Shown here piece after piece: positions 56,724 to 64,000 of a stretch of 64,000 bases of DNA (within the stretch, counting starts at the first letter, position 1; every line of letters begins with the position of its first letter). The stretch spans positions 40,125 through 104,124 of the forward strand of contig DASTKT010000017.1 of assembly GCA_035715725.1 (NCBI GenBank), read 5' to 3'. This DNA is from JADGGV01 sp035715725 (lineage in GTDB: Bacteria; Gemmatimonadota; Gemmatimonadetes; Longimicrobiales; RSA9). Below the pieces are notes generated by a model. That model had not been told where the DNA came from and made no database searches. It saw only the letters and a list, made by a program, of their open reading frames with translations. A program made the position numbers and the translations under genes.

Positions 56724-59700
56724 CCCTCCCCCCGCAGCCACCGGTCGAAGCCCGCCAGCTCCGTCAGGTCTTCCCCACGCAGCCCGTATGCGCGCGCCAC
56801 GCGCTCGTCCAGCCGCGCCTGCGCGTCCGCGCCGATCCGCCCCTCGGCGTGCGCGTCGCGCGAGAGCGCCAGCAGCGGCCGCGCGTTCCGATCGGTTCGC
56901 CAGCCGACGGGGAGCGGGATCGCCCCGACGACCCACGCGAAGAAGCGGAAGCGCGCATCCTTCGCGCGCTCCGCGATGCTCCGGGCGAAGACCCGAACCG
57001 GCAACGAGTTCAGGTACGCCGCAAGCAGCACCGCGTCCGCGTCGCACTCCGCCGGAACGAAGTAGACGGTGTTCAGCGGGACCAGCGGCCGCGCCACGCC
57101 CCCCGTCGCGATCCGCGCCGGCAGCGCCACCGCGTTCAGCGTCGCCGCCAGGTCGTGCCACGCCACCTTCGGCCGCAGCGTGTCCGGGGTCACATGAAAC
57201 AGCGCTCCCGGCGGCCGACCCGGCCGCCACCCGGTCCTCGCTTCCAGCCGCGCGGCGTGCCTCGCCAGGTACGCGCCCAGGCGCGGCGGCGCGCTCGCCG
57301 CGGCACCCGTCGCGTCGTCGTGCACCCAGACCACGCGCTCCGGGGCGTCGAACCGCCACGCGCCGATCCCGCTCCCGCGCACCAGCCGCGCGAGCCCCGC
57401 CGCCTCGACCACTGCCTCGTACCGGTCCGCCGCCGCGCGGTCCCCGTTCCGCCGGACCGCCGCGAACGCACCCTCCGCCCGCACCACGGCGAGACCGCCG
57501 AGCTTGTCCTCGGCCTCCCGCACGAGGAGCACGTCGTTCGCGCCCGTGACTACGCCACGGCGGATGCGCACGCCCGGCTGCTCCGCGAGCCGCGGCCCCG
57601 CCGCCTGCATCCGGCGCAGCGCCCGCTGCACCGCCGGCGGCGCGATCATCCACGGCGCGTCCGGATCACCCCGGACCAGTGGGAGATCCGACGCCACGAC
57701 CGAGAAGCGCAGCGGCTCCGAGCGTCGCCGGATCATCGTCACGCGCACCGATTCGTCCGCGCTCGCCGGCGCGCGCCGCTTCTCCGCCACGACGAGCATC
57801 GCGAACGCGTCCGCCCGGAACACCGAGCGCTGGTCCAGCGAGTGGTCCTGCACCGAGACCAGCCGCGCCTGCTCCGTGAGCAGCCGCCGGCCGCCTGAGC
57901 CGTACAGCGACCGCAGCAGCTTCGCCGGCAGCACCATCCCCAGCACGCCGCCCGGCGCCAGCAGCTCCAGCGAGCGCTCCAGGAAGAGCAGAGCCAGGTC
58001 GACCTGCGAGCCCGAGCCCCGCGGCGCCGAGCCGCCCGCGCCCCGCCACCCCGCCGACCCGCACACCCGGTAGCGCCGGCCCACCAGCCGCCGCAGGTGC
58101 GCCGGCCACCGGTGCGACCGCACCCACGGCGGGTTCGACAGCACCAGGTCGAAACCCGTCATCGCCGCGTCGGCGAAGTGCACGCCGAAGCTGAAGAACG
58201 GCAGTCCGCCCGCCGTCTCGAGCGTCGCCTCCAGCCGGCCGATCTCGGCCCGCGCCCGCGCCAGCGCGGCCCGCTCGGCCTCCGCCCGCGCCGCCTCCAC
58301 CGGCCGCTCGCCGAACAGGTCCCGGTCCGCCGCCCGCGCCCGCGATTCGCGCTGCCGCCGCTCCAGCCGCGCCCGCGCGCTCGACAGCCACGCCCGCGCC
58401 AGCGCACCCTCCGCGTCCACCAGCTCGCGCTGGACCCGCGGCCGCTCCTGCGGGTCCGCGCCCAGGTACCGCGCGGCCAGCGGCTCGATCCGCCGAACCG
58501 ATTGACGGACCGCGAGATCGACCACTGCGCCACCCGACCCGGCCGCGGCGCCGACCAGGTCCAGCGGGTCCACCAGCGCATCGCCCTGCCGGATCCGCCG
58601 GTCCAGGTTCGGCAGCGGCGGCACCGGCGCGGACGTCCGCGCCGCGCCCCGCGGCCGCACCGCCAGCGCCAGCCAGAGCCGCAGCGCGCACAGGAGCGCG
58701 GCATCCTCCTGCAGGTCGACGCCGTGGAGCGCGCGCGCCACGATGTCGCGCCGCACGCCGTCCGGCTCCTCGCCGAGCGCGCGCCGTACGGCGGCCAGCC
58801 GGCTGAGCGCGCCGACCAGGAAGGCGCCGGAGCCGCATGCCGGGTCGAGGACCCTCGCGGCCCGCGCCGCGTCCAGCAGCTCGCGGCGCGGCGCGGCTCC
58901 GGGCGGGGACCGATCCCGGCCGTCGAGGGCCTCGCGGACCCGCGCCTCGCCCACCCCCGTCCGCCCCGCCAGGTACGTCGCCGTGGCCTCGCGCGTGAGG
59001 CGGTCCACGACCGCGGCCGGGGTGAAGAACGTGCCGGTGAGGCCCCGTCGCTCCGACGCCATCAGCCCCTCGAAGACGCGGCCCAGCATCTCCGGGTCGA
59101 TCCCCGGGAGGTCCGGGGCGGCGACCTCCGCCTCGACCGGCTCCTGCGTCGTGAAGCGGTAGCGCTCCAGCAGCCGATCGAAGCTGTCGGCGACGATGTC
59201 GTCCGGCAGGTCCAGCTCCGGGTATGCGCGCTCGAGCGCGTGCCGCTCGAAGAGCCCGCCGTTCAGGTACGGCAGCTCGCCGAGCGCCCGTGCCCCCGGC
59301 GTGCGACGCTCCGGCCGCGTGTTCAGGACGCCGAAGAAGAGGGGCTGGAGGACGGACCGGAAGAACGAGCGACCGCCGCGACCGGGCCGCCAGCCGGCGA
59401 CGAGCGCCGGCAGGTACGCCTCGTCGCCGCCCAGATGGCCGTCCCGCTGCAGGAAGTAGAGGAACATGAGCCGGCAGAGGAGGAGCAGCGCGAGCTGCCG
59501 CCGGTGCGCGTCCTCCTCGTCCGGCACGCCGCTCCACGCCGCCGCCACGGCGTCTCGCTGCGCGCGGAAGTCGCGGAAGAACCGGCCGGAGATGCGCGAG
59601 CGCTCGAGCGCGCGCACGTGCCGGAGCGCCAGCGCGGCGCCCGCCTCGCCCTCGCGCGCGGCCAGCTCCTCGAGCGCCTCGACGTCGCTGCGCCGCGGGC

Positions 59701-60064
59701 GAGCGCGCTCGACGACGAGCGGCCGCGGCGTCTCGTCCAGCCCCGCGGCCACGAACGCCAGGCGCCGGTACCCCTCGCCGGCCACGACCAGCAGGTGCGG
59801 CCGCCCTGAATCCCCGGCCTGGATCCGCCGCGCCAGACAGGCGACGTCTTCCGCCCGCACCTCGCCGGCGATCTCCACCGCCAGCGCCCGCAGCCCGCCG
59901 CGGTCCGCCTCCGCGACGACCACCGGCGCCGCGGCGTCGGCCGGAATCGCGGCCGTCGCCGCGCCCGGCTCGGCCGGCAGCCCCAGCGCGCGCAGCAGCT
60001 CGCACAGGCCGGCGCGGTCGGACGCCCTGCGCAGCAGGGCCTCGATGGGGGGATCGCTCGCCAC
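56720..60064 (-). CDS. Eco57I-type N6-adenine DNA methylase/restriction subunit
   Basis: A 1114-residue class I methylase. SAM motif I is DPACGSGAFLVGALSRL (about 405); catalytic motif IV is LSNPPW (about 643), the NPPY/W of N6-adenine methylases. The N-terminal 400 residues (LLLLCRLMFLYFLQRDGHLGGD) are like PglX/BREX and type IIG proteins. The C-terminal part (IATGGVARPLVPLNTVYFVP, LAAYLNSLPVRVF) is a target-recognition domain. No nuclease motif identified with confidence. GTG start at 60064, no clear ribosome site. Coupled to a SNF2 helicase, as are drmMI and drmD in class 1 DISARM, though drmA-C are not in the window. Confidence 0.9.
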   Translation of the reverse strand: MASDPPIEALLRRASDRAGLCELLRALGLPAEPGAATAAIPADAAAPVVVAEADRGGLRALAVEIAGEVRAEDVACLARRIQAGDSGRPHLLVVAGEGYRRLAFVAAGLDETPRPLVVERARPRRSDVEALEELAAREGEAGAALALRHVRALERSRISGRFFRDFRAQRDAVAAAWSGVPDEEDAHRRQLALLLLCRLMFLYFLQRDGHLGGDEAYLPALVAGWRPGRGGRSFFRSVLQPLFFGVLNTRPERRTPGARALGELPYLNGGLFERHALERAYPELDLPDDIVADSFDRLLERYRFTTQEPVEAEVAAPDLPGIDPEMLGRVFEGLMASERRGLTGTFFTPAAVVDRLTREATATYLAGRTGVGEARVREALDGRDRSPPGAAPRRELLDAARAARVLDPACGSGAFLVGALSRLAAVRRALGEEPDGVRRDIVARALHGVDLQEDAALLCALRLWLALAVRPRGAARTSAPVPPLPNLDRRIRQGDALVDPLDLVGAAAGSGGAVVDLAVRQSVRRIEPLAARYLGADPQERPRVQRELVDAEGALARAWLSSARARLERRQRESRARAADRDLFGERPVEAARAEAERAALARARAEIGRLEATLETAGGLPFFSFGVHFADAAMTGFDLVLSNPPWVRSHRWPAHLRRLVGRRYRVCGSAGWRGAGGSAPRGSGSQVDLALLFLERSLELLAPGGVLGMVLPAKLLRSLYGSGGRRLLTEQARLVSVQDHSLDQRSVFRADAFAMLVVAEKRRAPASADESVRVTMIRRRSEPLRFSVVASDLPLVRGDPDAPWMIAPPAVQRALRRMQAAGPRLAEQPGVRIRRGVVTGANDVLLVREAEDKLGGLAVVRAEGAFAAVRRNGDRAAADRYEAVVEAAGLARLVRGSGIGAWRFDAPERVVWVHDDATGAAASAPPRLGAYLARHAARLEARTGWRPGRPPGALFHVTPDTLRPKVAWHDLAATLNAVALPARIATGGVARPLVPLNTVYFVPAECDADAVLLAAYLNSLPVRVFARSIAERAKDARFRFFAWVVGAIPLPVGWRTDRNARPLLALSRDAHAEGRIGADAQARLDERVARAYGLRGEDLTELAGFDRWLRGEG

Positions 60065-60204
60065 GCGGCCACGAAGCGGCCGGCGGCGGGGCGGAAGAAT
60101 GGCGGGGTGGGACTACGGCGGCGCCACCCGCCGGTACGCTTGACCGCGCGCAGCTCCGGCGGGCGGAAGCACGACGGCGTGCGACTACGAGACGGTGCGC
60201 GCCG

Positions 60205-60582
60205 TCACGCCAGGCGCCAGCCGTTCACCGCGTCGCTCTCCGGGCGGACCAGAACCACGTCCGAGGGGTCCGCCGGGTTCACGACGCCCAGCACCAGCAC
60301 CTGGCTCTCGAACCCGGCGATGCGCCGCGGCGGGAAGTTCACGACGGCCAGCACCGGCGTGCCGACCAGCCCTTCCGGCGTGTAGCGCCGCGTGAGCTGC
60401 GCGCTCGAGCGCCGCACGCCCACGTCCTCGCCGAAGTCGATCCAGAGCTTGATCGCGGGGTTGCGCGCCTCCGGGAACGGCTCCGCGCGGATCACCATGC
60501 CGGCGCGGATGTCCACCGCGAAGAACGTCTCCGGCGTCGTCGCCTCGAGCGGCGGGCGGATGGGAGCCGCGTCGTCGCTCAC
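60205..60582 (-). CDS. csaA: CsaA-like tRNA-binding/chaperone protein
   Basis: A 125-residue protein of the tRNA_bind (EMAP/OB-fold) family: FFAVDIRAGMVIRAEPFPEARNPAIKLWIDFG, RRSSAQLTRRYTPEGLVG (the AQL segment), VLAVVNFPPRRIAGFESQVLVLG and a final DAVNGWRLA-type end. CsaA proteins bind tRNA or act as export-related chaperones. GTG start at 60582 overlaps the stop of the RMD1-like gene (GTGA). About 15 residues longer at the N-terminus than typical CsaA. Confidence 0.88.
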   Translation of the reverse strand: MSDDAAPIRPPLEATTPETFFAVDIRAGMVIRAEPFPEARNPAIKLWIDFGEDVGVRRSSAQLTRRYTPEGLVGTPVLAVVNFPPRRIAGFESQVLVLGVVNPADPSDVVLVRPESDAVNGWRLA

Positions 60583-61670
60583 AGGAGGGCCAGCACCAGC
60601 TCGAGGATGATGAGGATGAAGATGCCCAGCTCGAGGATCTCCGCGCGCGCCGTCGCGGCCTCGTCGTACAGCGCCGTGTACGTGTCCCGGATGATCGCCA
60701 GCTTCCGGTTCACCGCCGCGCTCAGCGTGGGTACGCGGAACAGCTCCAGCGCCGAGCCGTAGATCCGGGCCAGGTAGACGTCCTCGGTCACCTTGAGCGC
60801 GTTGTCCACCCGCTCCGTGATCTCCGTCACCTCGGCGACCAGCGTGTAGAGCTGGCGCGCCAGGTCCGCGTAGCGCCGCCGCGCCAGCCCCGCCCACCCG
60901 CGCCGCGCCGCCTCCACCCGGTCGTACATCCGCGGCAGCTCCGCGTCCAGCAGCTCGTCGTAGTAGCGCAGCTCCAGCAGCTGCGCGTTCGCCACCTCCA
61001 GCACATCCGCCACGTCCGTGTCCCCGGACGGCTCCAGGATGAACGCGTGGTCCCACGTCAGCACGACCAGGTCCGTCGTGTAGTACGAGAACGCGTGCCG
61101 CAGCAGCTCCCGCCGCGATGCCTCCGACAGCTCGCGCCGCTCCCCCGACAGCAGCGGCGCGAGGTCCAGGCCGCCCAGCACGTCCGCCGCGCCCAGCGGC
61201 GGCTCGAAGCGCCGCACCCCCGCGAGCAGGTAGTCCTCCTCCAGCGCCGCGTCCGGCGTCGGGCGCTCCAGCGCCGGACCGATCACCCCCCGCAGCCGCT
61301 CCAGCAGCTCCACCCACGCCGGCGACTCCTGTGCCGCCCGGTCCACCGCGTTGCTCCGGTCCACGAACTCCGTCCACGGCACGCCCGCGATCGGCACCCG
61401 CAGCAGCAGCGACACCGCGCCGAAATCGTAGACCCGCGCGTGCGCCGTCGCCATCTCCGCGCCCAGCTCCACCGGACCCAGCCCGATCTCCACCGGCGGG
61501 ATGCCGAAGTCGATCGCCTTCGGCTCCGCCCGCGCCAGCCGCACCCGCGCCACCGCCGCCGTCTCCGCGCCCGCCAGCCGCTCCGCCGCCGCCAGGTCGA
61601 TCGCGTACGCGACGTCGTACAGGCGCAGCACCGTGACGGCGCCCGCCTCTACCCGCGGTTCCGAGATCAT
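60579..61670 (-). CDS. RMD1/DUF155-family membrane protein
   Basis: A 363-residue protein of the DUF155 (Rmd1/Sif2-like) family, whose mitochondrial relatives in yeast affect meiotic division; the bacterial function is not known. Signs: the N-terminal VLRLYDVAYAIDL strand, AFSYYTTDLVVLTWDHAFIL in the middle, the LEVANAQLLELRYYDELLD helix, VNRKLAIIRDTYTALYDEA, and a single C-terminal membrane helix (ILELGIFILIILELVLALL). ATG 61670; 14 bp after the thymidine kinase stop. Confidence 0.82.
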   Translation of the reverse strand: MISEPRVEAGAVTVLRLYDVAYAIDLAAAERLAGAETAAVARVRLARAEPKAIDFGIPPVEIGLGPVELGAEMATAHARVYDFGAVSLLLRVPIAGVPWTEFVDRSNAVDRAAQESPAWVELLERLRGVIGPALERPTPDAALEEDYLLAGVRRFEPPLGAADVLGGLDLAPLLSGERRELSEASRRELLRHAFSYYTTDLVVLTWDHAFILEPSGDTDVADVLEVANAQLLELRYYDELLDAELPRMYDRVEAARRGWAGLARRRYADLARQLYTLVAEVTEITERVDNALKVTEDVYLARIYGSALELFRVPTLSAAVNRKLAIIRDTYTALYDEAATARAEILELGIFILIILELVLALL

Positions 61671-61684
61671 GGGGAAAGTAGGAC

Positions 61685-62293
61685 CTACTCGAGGAGTCGG
61701 ATCTGCGCCCGACCGACCGACGGCACGTCGTGGCACTCCCGGCAGCGCGCCTCGTACGTCTCCAGCCCGCCCACCTGGATCGTCGGACCCTCCGCCGGCG
61801 CCGGCATCCCGTTCAGCAGCCGCTGGTTGCGCGTCGCCGGGCTCCCGCACACCACGCAGATCGCCGTCAGCTTGTCGATCTTCTCCGCCACCGCCAGCAA
61901 CTGCGGGATCGGCCCGAACGGCTGCCCCCGGAAATCCATGTCCGTGCCCGCCAGGATCACTCGGATCCCTCGGTCCGCCAACACGTTGGCCACGTCCACG
62001 ATCCCCAGGTCCAGGAACTGCACCTCGTCCACCGCCACCACCTCCGTCCCCAGCCGCACCCGCTCCATCACCTCCACCGACGCCTGCACCGGCTCCGCCT
62101 CCACACGCCCGCCGTCGTGCGACGACACCAGCTGCACCCCGCCGTACCGCTCGTCCAGGTGCGACTTGAACACCTGCACCCGCTTCCGCGCCAGCACCGC
62201 GCGCCGAACCCGCCGGATCAGCTCCTCGGACTTGCCGCTGAACATGACCCCGGCGATCACCTCGATCCAGCCGGTCGGGGAGGGATTTTCCAT
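61685..62293 (-). CDS. tdk: Thymidine kinase
   Basis: A 202-residue class II thymidine kinase for salvage of thymidine to dTMP. P-loop GVMFSGKSEELIRR (glycine-rich, near residue 17), VAVDEVQF (Walker B, catalytic Glu), the DFRGQPFGP lasso region and the zinc site (CVVC ... CRECH). ATG 62293; the frame upstream is Gly/Arg filler. No Shine-Dalgarno visible. Probably the first gene of tdk-RMD1-csaA. Confidence 0.96.
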   Translation of the reverse strand: MENPSPTGWIEVIAGVMFSGKSEELIRRVRRAVLARKRVQVFKSHLDERYGGVQLVSSHDGGRVEAEPVQASVEVMERVRLGTEVVAVDEVQFLDLGIVDVANVLADRGIRVILAGTDMDFRGQPFGPIPQLLAVAEKIDKLTAICVVCGSPATRNQRLLNGMPAPAEGPTIQVGGLETYEARCRECHDVPSVGRAQIRLLE

Positions 62294-62437
62294 GGCCGGA
62301 AGTTTACCGCGCCCCGCCGCGGCCTGTCCAGCGCCGCCCCGCGCCCCCGCGACGCGACGCCGATCCCGCCCGCCCCGGGCTTCCCCGCCCCCGCCGCTCG
62401 CGAGACCCGCGCGCCTCCCCACCACCGGCCGCGCCGC

Positions 62438-62800
62438 TCACGCCGCCTCCGGCTTCCGCCGCTTCGCCACCCGCCGCAGCTCCCGCGCATCCTCGCGTAG
62501 CTGCTCCACCAGCCGCCCCACCTCCCCGATCACCCGCTCGTCCCCCTCCCGCAGCATCACCGCCAGGATGTGCTTGCAGATCCGCTCCCGCCACAGGTGG
62601 TCCCCGCAGTCGCACCGCGGCAGCCGCGCCGTGTACAGGTCCACCCAGTGCGCCTCCCGCCCGCCCTCCACGCGGTACCGCCCCCGCCCGACCCGCGTCA
62701 CCCGCAGCCCCAGCGAGCGCTCCAGCCGTCCGGCCTCGACGCCGCCCGCCGCCTGGTAGTCGATCCGTGCCCGCCCGGGCCGCTCGTCGCCGAGATTCAT
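62438..62800 (-). CDS. SWIM zinc-finger protein
   Basis: A small 120-residue protein with one SWIM domain: CDCGDHLWRERICKHILAVML (quoted in parts: CDC at the start, ICKHILAV at the end), the CxC...CxH metal pattern. Such domains bind DNA or protein. Upstream strands (VTRVGRGRYRVEGGREAHWVDLY) are the usual lead-in. ATG 62800 follows GGAGGGGGC. Often found near SNF2 helicases elsewhere, but here it is separated from one by several unrelated genes. Confidence 0.88.
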   Translation of the reverse strand: MNLGDERPGRARIDYQAAGGVEAGRLERSLGLRVTRVGRGRYRVEGGREAHWVDLYTARLPRCDCGDHLWRERICKHILAVMLREGDERVIGEVGRLVEQLREDARELRRVAKRRKPEAA

Positions 62801-62866
62801 ACGCCCCCTCCATTCGTCCCGGAATCGCAACGTAATACCCCCGAATCGGGCCGCATTTCCGTCACA

Positions 62867-62885
62867 TGTTCCACGACCCGGAACA
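62867..62885. promoter_or_regulatory. Perfect TGTTCC-N7-GGAACA inverted repeat
   Basis: A 6-bp inverted repeat with 7-nt spacer, 37 bp upstream of the promoter of the rightmost gene and 67 bp upstream of the SWIM gene. It shares GTTCC-N7-GGAAC with the candidate IclR operator at 20011-20027. May be coincidence. Confidence 0.3.
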
Positions 62886-62921
62886 GCCGGGAAACGGACG
62901 GAGGCGACGATGCCCCGCTTC

Positions 62922-62951
62922 TTGACATACCACATGGAGTTGCCCCATTAT
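62922..62951 (+). promoter_or_regulatory. Sigma70-like promoter of the rightmost gene
   Basis: Perfect TTGACA (62922-62927), 18-bp spacer, CATTAT (62946-62951, 4 of 6). The best promoter match I saw in the window; it points to the gene starting at 63080 and leaves a leader of about 120 nt. Confidence 0.65.
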
Positions 62952-63079
62952 GAGGCCCATCTCCCCTCTCGGTCCCAGAACGGATCACGAGACGCTGCCC
63001 GACGCTCGGGCCCGGAATACGGATCCCCGTCGCGCCGCGCCGGCACTCCGTGCGAAATACAACAACGATTTTTGCCACC

Positions 63080-64000
63080 ATGGCGGTGGAGACGAGGTCG
63101 GCGGTCATGAACTCCAGGGAGAGTCGCGCCCCGTCGCGGTCCGGCGAGGCCGCCCGCGCCGAGTCGCTGGTGCGCTCGCTCGCGGGCGTCGCCGGCGCAT
63201 CCGTGGAGGCCGACGCCGGCGGCGCCGTCCGCGCCGTCCGCGTCCTCGCCGAGGACGGCGCGCATCCCCGCGAGGTCGCGCGCAACGTCCAGTCCGCGCT
63301 CTTCGCCGCGCTCCGCATCACCGTCGACCCGGCGCGCATCACCGTCGCCCCGAGGGACGGCAAGGGCCCCGCGAAGGCGCCGCTCGCGCCCCGCCCCGAC
63401 TCGCCCCGCCGCGCCCCCGCCTCGTCCGGCTCCAAGGGGAGCGGCGCGCCCGCGGCGAAGGCGCGGACCGCGCCGGGCCGCCGCCCGCCGAACGGCCGCG
63501 CCCGCCCCGGCGCCGCCGCGCCGCCGGCCGCGCCGCCCGCCGAGATGGACGTCGACGCCACGCCGTTCCCGGAGCACGCCGCCGAGCCGGCCGCACCCGC
63601 GCCGCCGCCGCATGCGCACGCCGCCGGCGCCGAGCCCGCGCCGCGCGTCAACGTCCGCCTCGCCCGCGTCGACCTCGAGTACCCCGGCCCCGGCCGCGTC
63701 GCCGCCCGCGTCACCCTCGCCGCCGGCCACCGCATCCTCGTCGGCGACGCCGCGGGCGAGGACACGCCGGCCGGCCGCCTCGACGCCGTCGCCCGCGCCG
63801 TAATCTCCGCGCGCCCCGCGGCCGATACTACTGCTTGTGAGCTCGAGGGCGTCCGCCTTCTCGAGGTGGCCGGACGCCCCTACGCCTTCGTCGCCCTCCG
63901 CACCGCCGGCGCCGCGCGCATCGACTACCGCGCCGACACCGCCGCCGCGGACGGCCCCGTGGAGCACGCGGTCGCCCTCGCCACCCTCGGGGCGATCCTG
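63080..64000 (+). CDS. Hypothetical two-domain protein, 3'-truncated by window
   Basis: Open frame from ATG 63080 (or ATG 63107) through the window end, 307 codons so far. I do not recognise the family. N-terminal domain (about 15-80): AESLVRSLAGVAGASVEADAGGAVRAVRVLAEDGAHPREVARNVQSALF in character (a short alpha/beta unit with conserved-looking EVARNVQ), then about 90 residues of Ala/Pro/Arg linker, then a beta-rich domain (LARVDLEYPGPGRVAARVTL, GEDTPAGRLDAVARAVI, RPYAFVALRT). The same frame continues cleanly to the edge, and codons there are GC-rich at the third position as in real genes here. Has a strong promoter. Confidence 0.75.
   Translation, partial: MAVETRSAVMNSRESRAPSRSGEAARAESLVRSLAGVAGASVEADAGGAVRAVRVLAEDGAHPREVARNVQSALFAALRITVDPARITVAPRDGKGPAKAPLAPRPDSPRRAPASSGSKGSGAPAAKARTAPGRRPPNGRARPGAAAPPAAPPAEMDVDATPFPEHAAEPAAPAPPPHAHAAGAEPAPRVNVRLARVDLEYPGPGRVAARVTLAAGHRILVGDAAGEDTPAGRLDAVARAVISARPAADTTACELEGVRLLEVAGRPYAFVALRTAGAARIDYRADTAAADGPVEHAVALATLGAIL

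Noticed and set aside
62910..63110. Small plus-strand frame over the promoter before the rightmost gene
   Set aside because: It covers the TTGACA/CATTAT promoter and has no homology or ribosome-site advantage.

Overview
This is a very GC-rich, gene-dense bacterial chromosome segment. Several traits point to Gemmatimonadota (inferred from gene content, not from a marker gene): ADOP-type FtsX permeases, a SusC/SusD pair, paired N-acyl-D-amino-acid deacylases, a membrane-anchored BTAD/TPR regulator and many Ala/Arg/Pro-rich secreted lipoproteins. Coding density and GC content are so high that nearly every gene has long open shadow frames on the other strand; these are left out.

Layout. 1-4.2 kb: end of an ABC-transporter permease, a thioredoxin/ArsR pair and a BBE-type FAD oxidase. 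4.3-9.5 kb: secreted or lipoprotein enzymes (alpha/alpha-toroid protein, DUF72, leishmanolysin-like peptidase, GH99-like protein). 9.8-20 kb: a SusC-SusD-CapA operon on the minus strand, an IclR regulator, and two tandem D-aminoacylase paralogues with matching candidate operators at the regulator and at the enzyme operon. 20.2-26 kb: an M91-like HExxH lipoprotein and a large BTAD-TM-TPR regulator translationally coupled to a cytochrome c/copper-monooxygenase-like protein. 26-31 kb: a KaiC-like ATPase with a stand-alone receiver, then two secreted proteins.

31.5-48.9 kb is one long minus-strand exopolysaccharide operon of 13 genes with many stop/start overlaps: UDP-sugar 4,6-dehydratase, 4-aminotransferase, Wza-like exporter, Wzc-like BY-kinase, a GT4-Wzx fusion, a GT-C/polymerase-like membrane protein, an initiating phosphoglycosyltransferase, FemAB/GNAT-like, a DegT-like PLP protein, methyltransferase, deacetylase, formyltransferase and a terminal GT4. 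A LuxR-type regulator is divergent to it, and a short decayed copy of the dehydratase gene lies just downstream of luxR.

50.6-52.6 kb: two secreted proteins. 53.2-60 kb: tRNA-Asn next to a two-gene defence-like module (PLD-SNF2 helicase plus Eco57I-type adenine methylase). The helicase is split by an apparent single-base frameshift. 60.2-64 kb: CsaA-like, RMD1-like and thymidine kinase genes, a SWIM zinc-finger protein, and a divergent gene of unknown function with a good promoter that runs off the window.

Several convergent gene pairs are separated by GC-only or GC-rich hairpins without T-tracts, which seems to be the local style of terminator.
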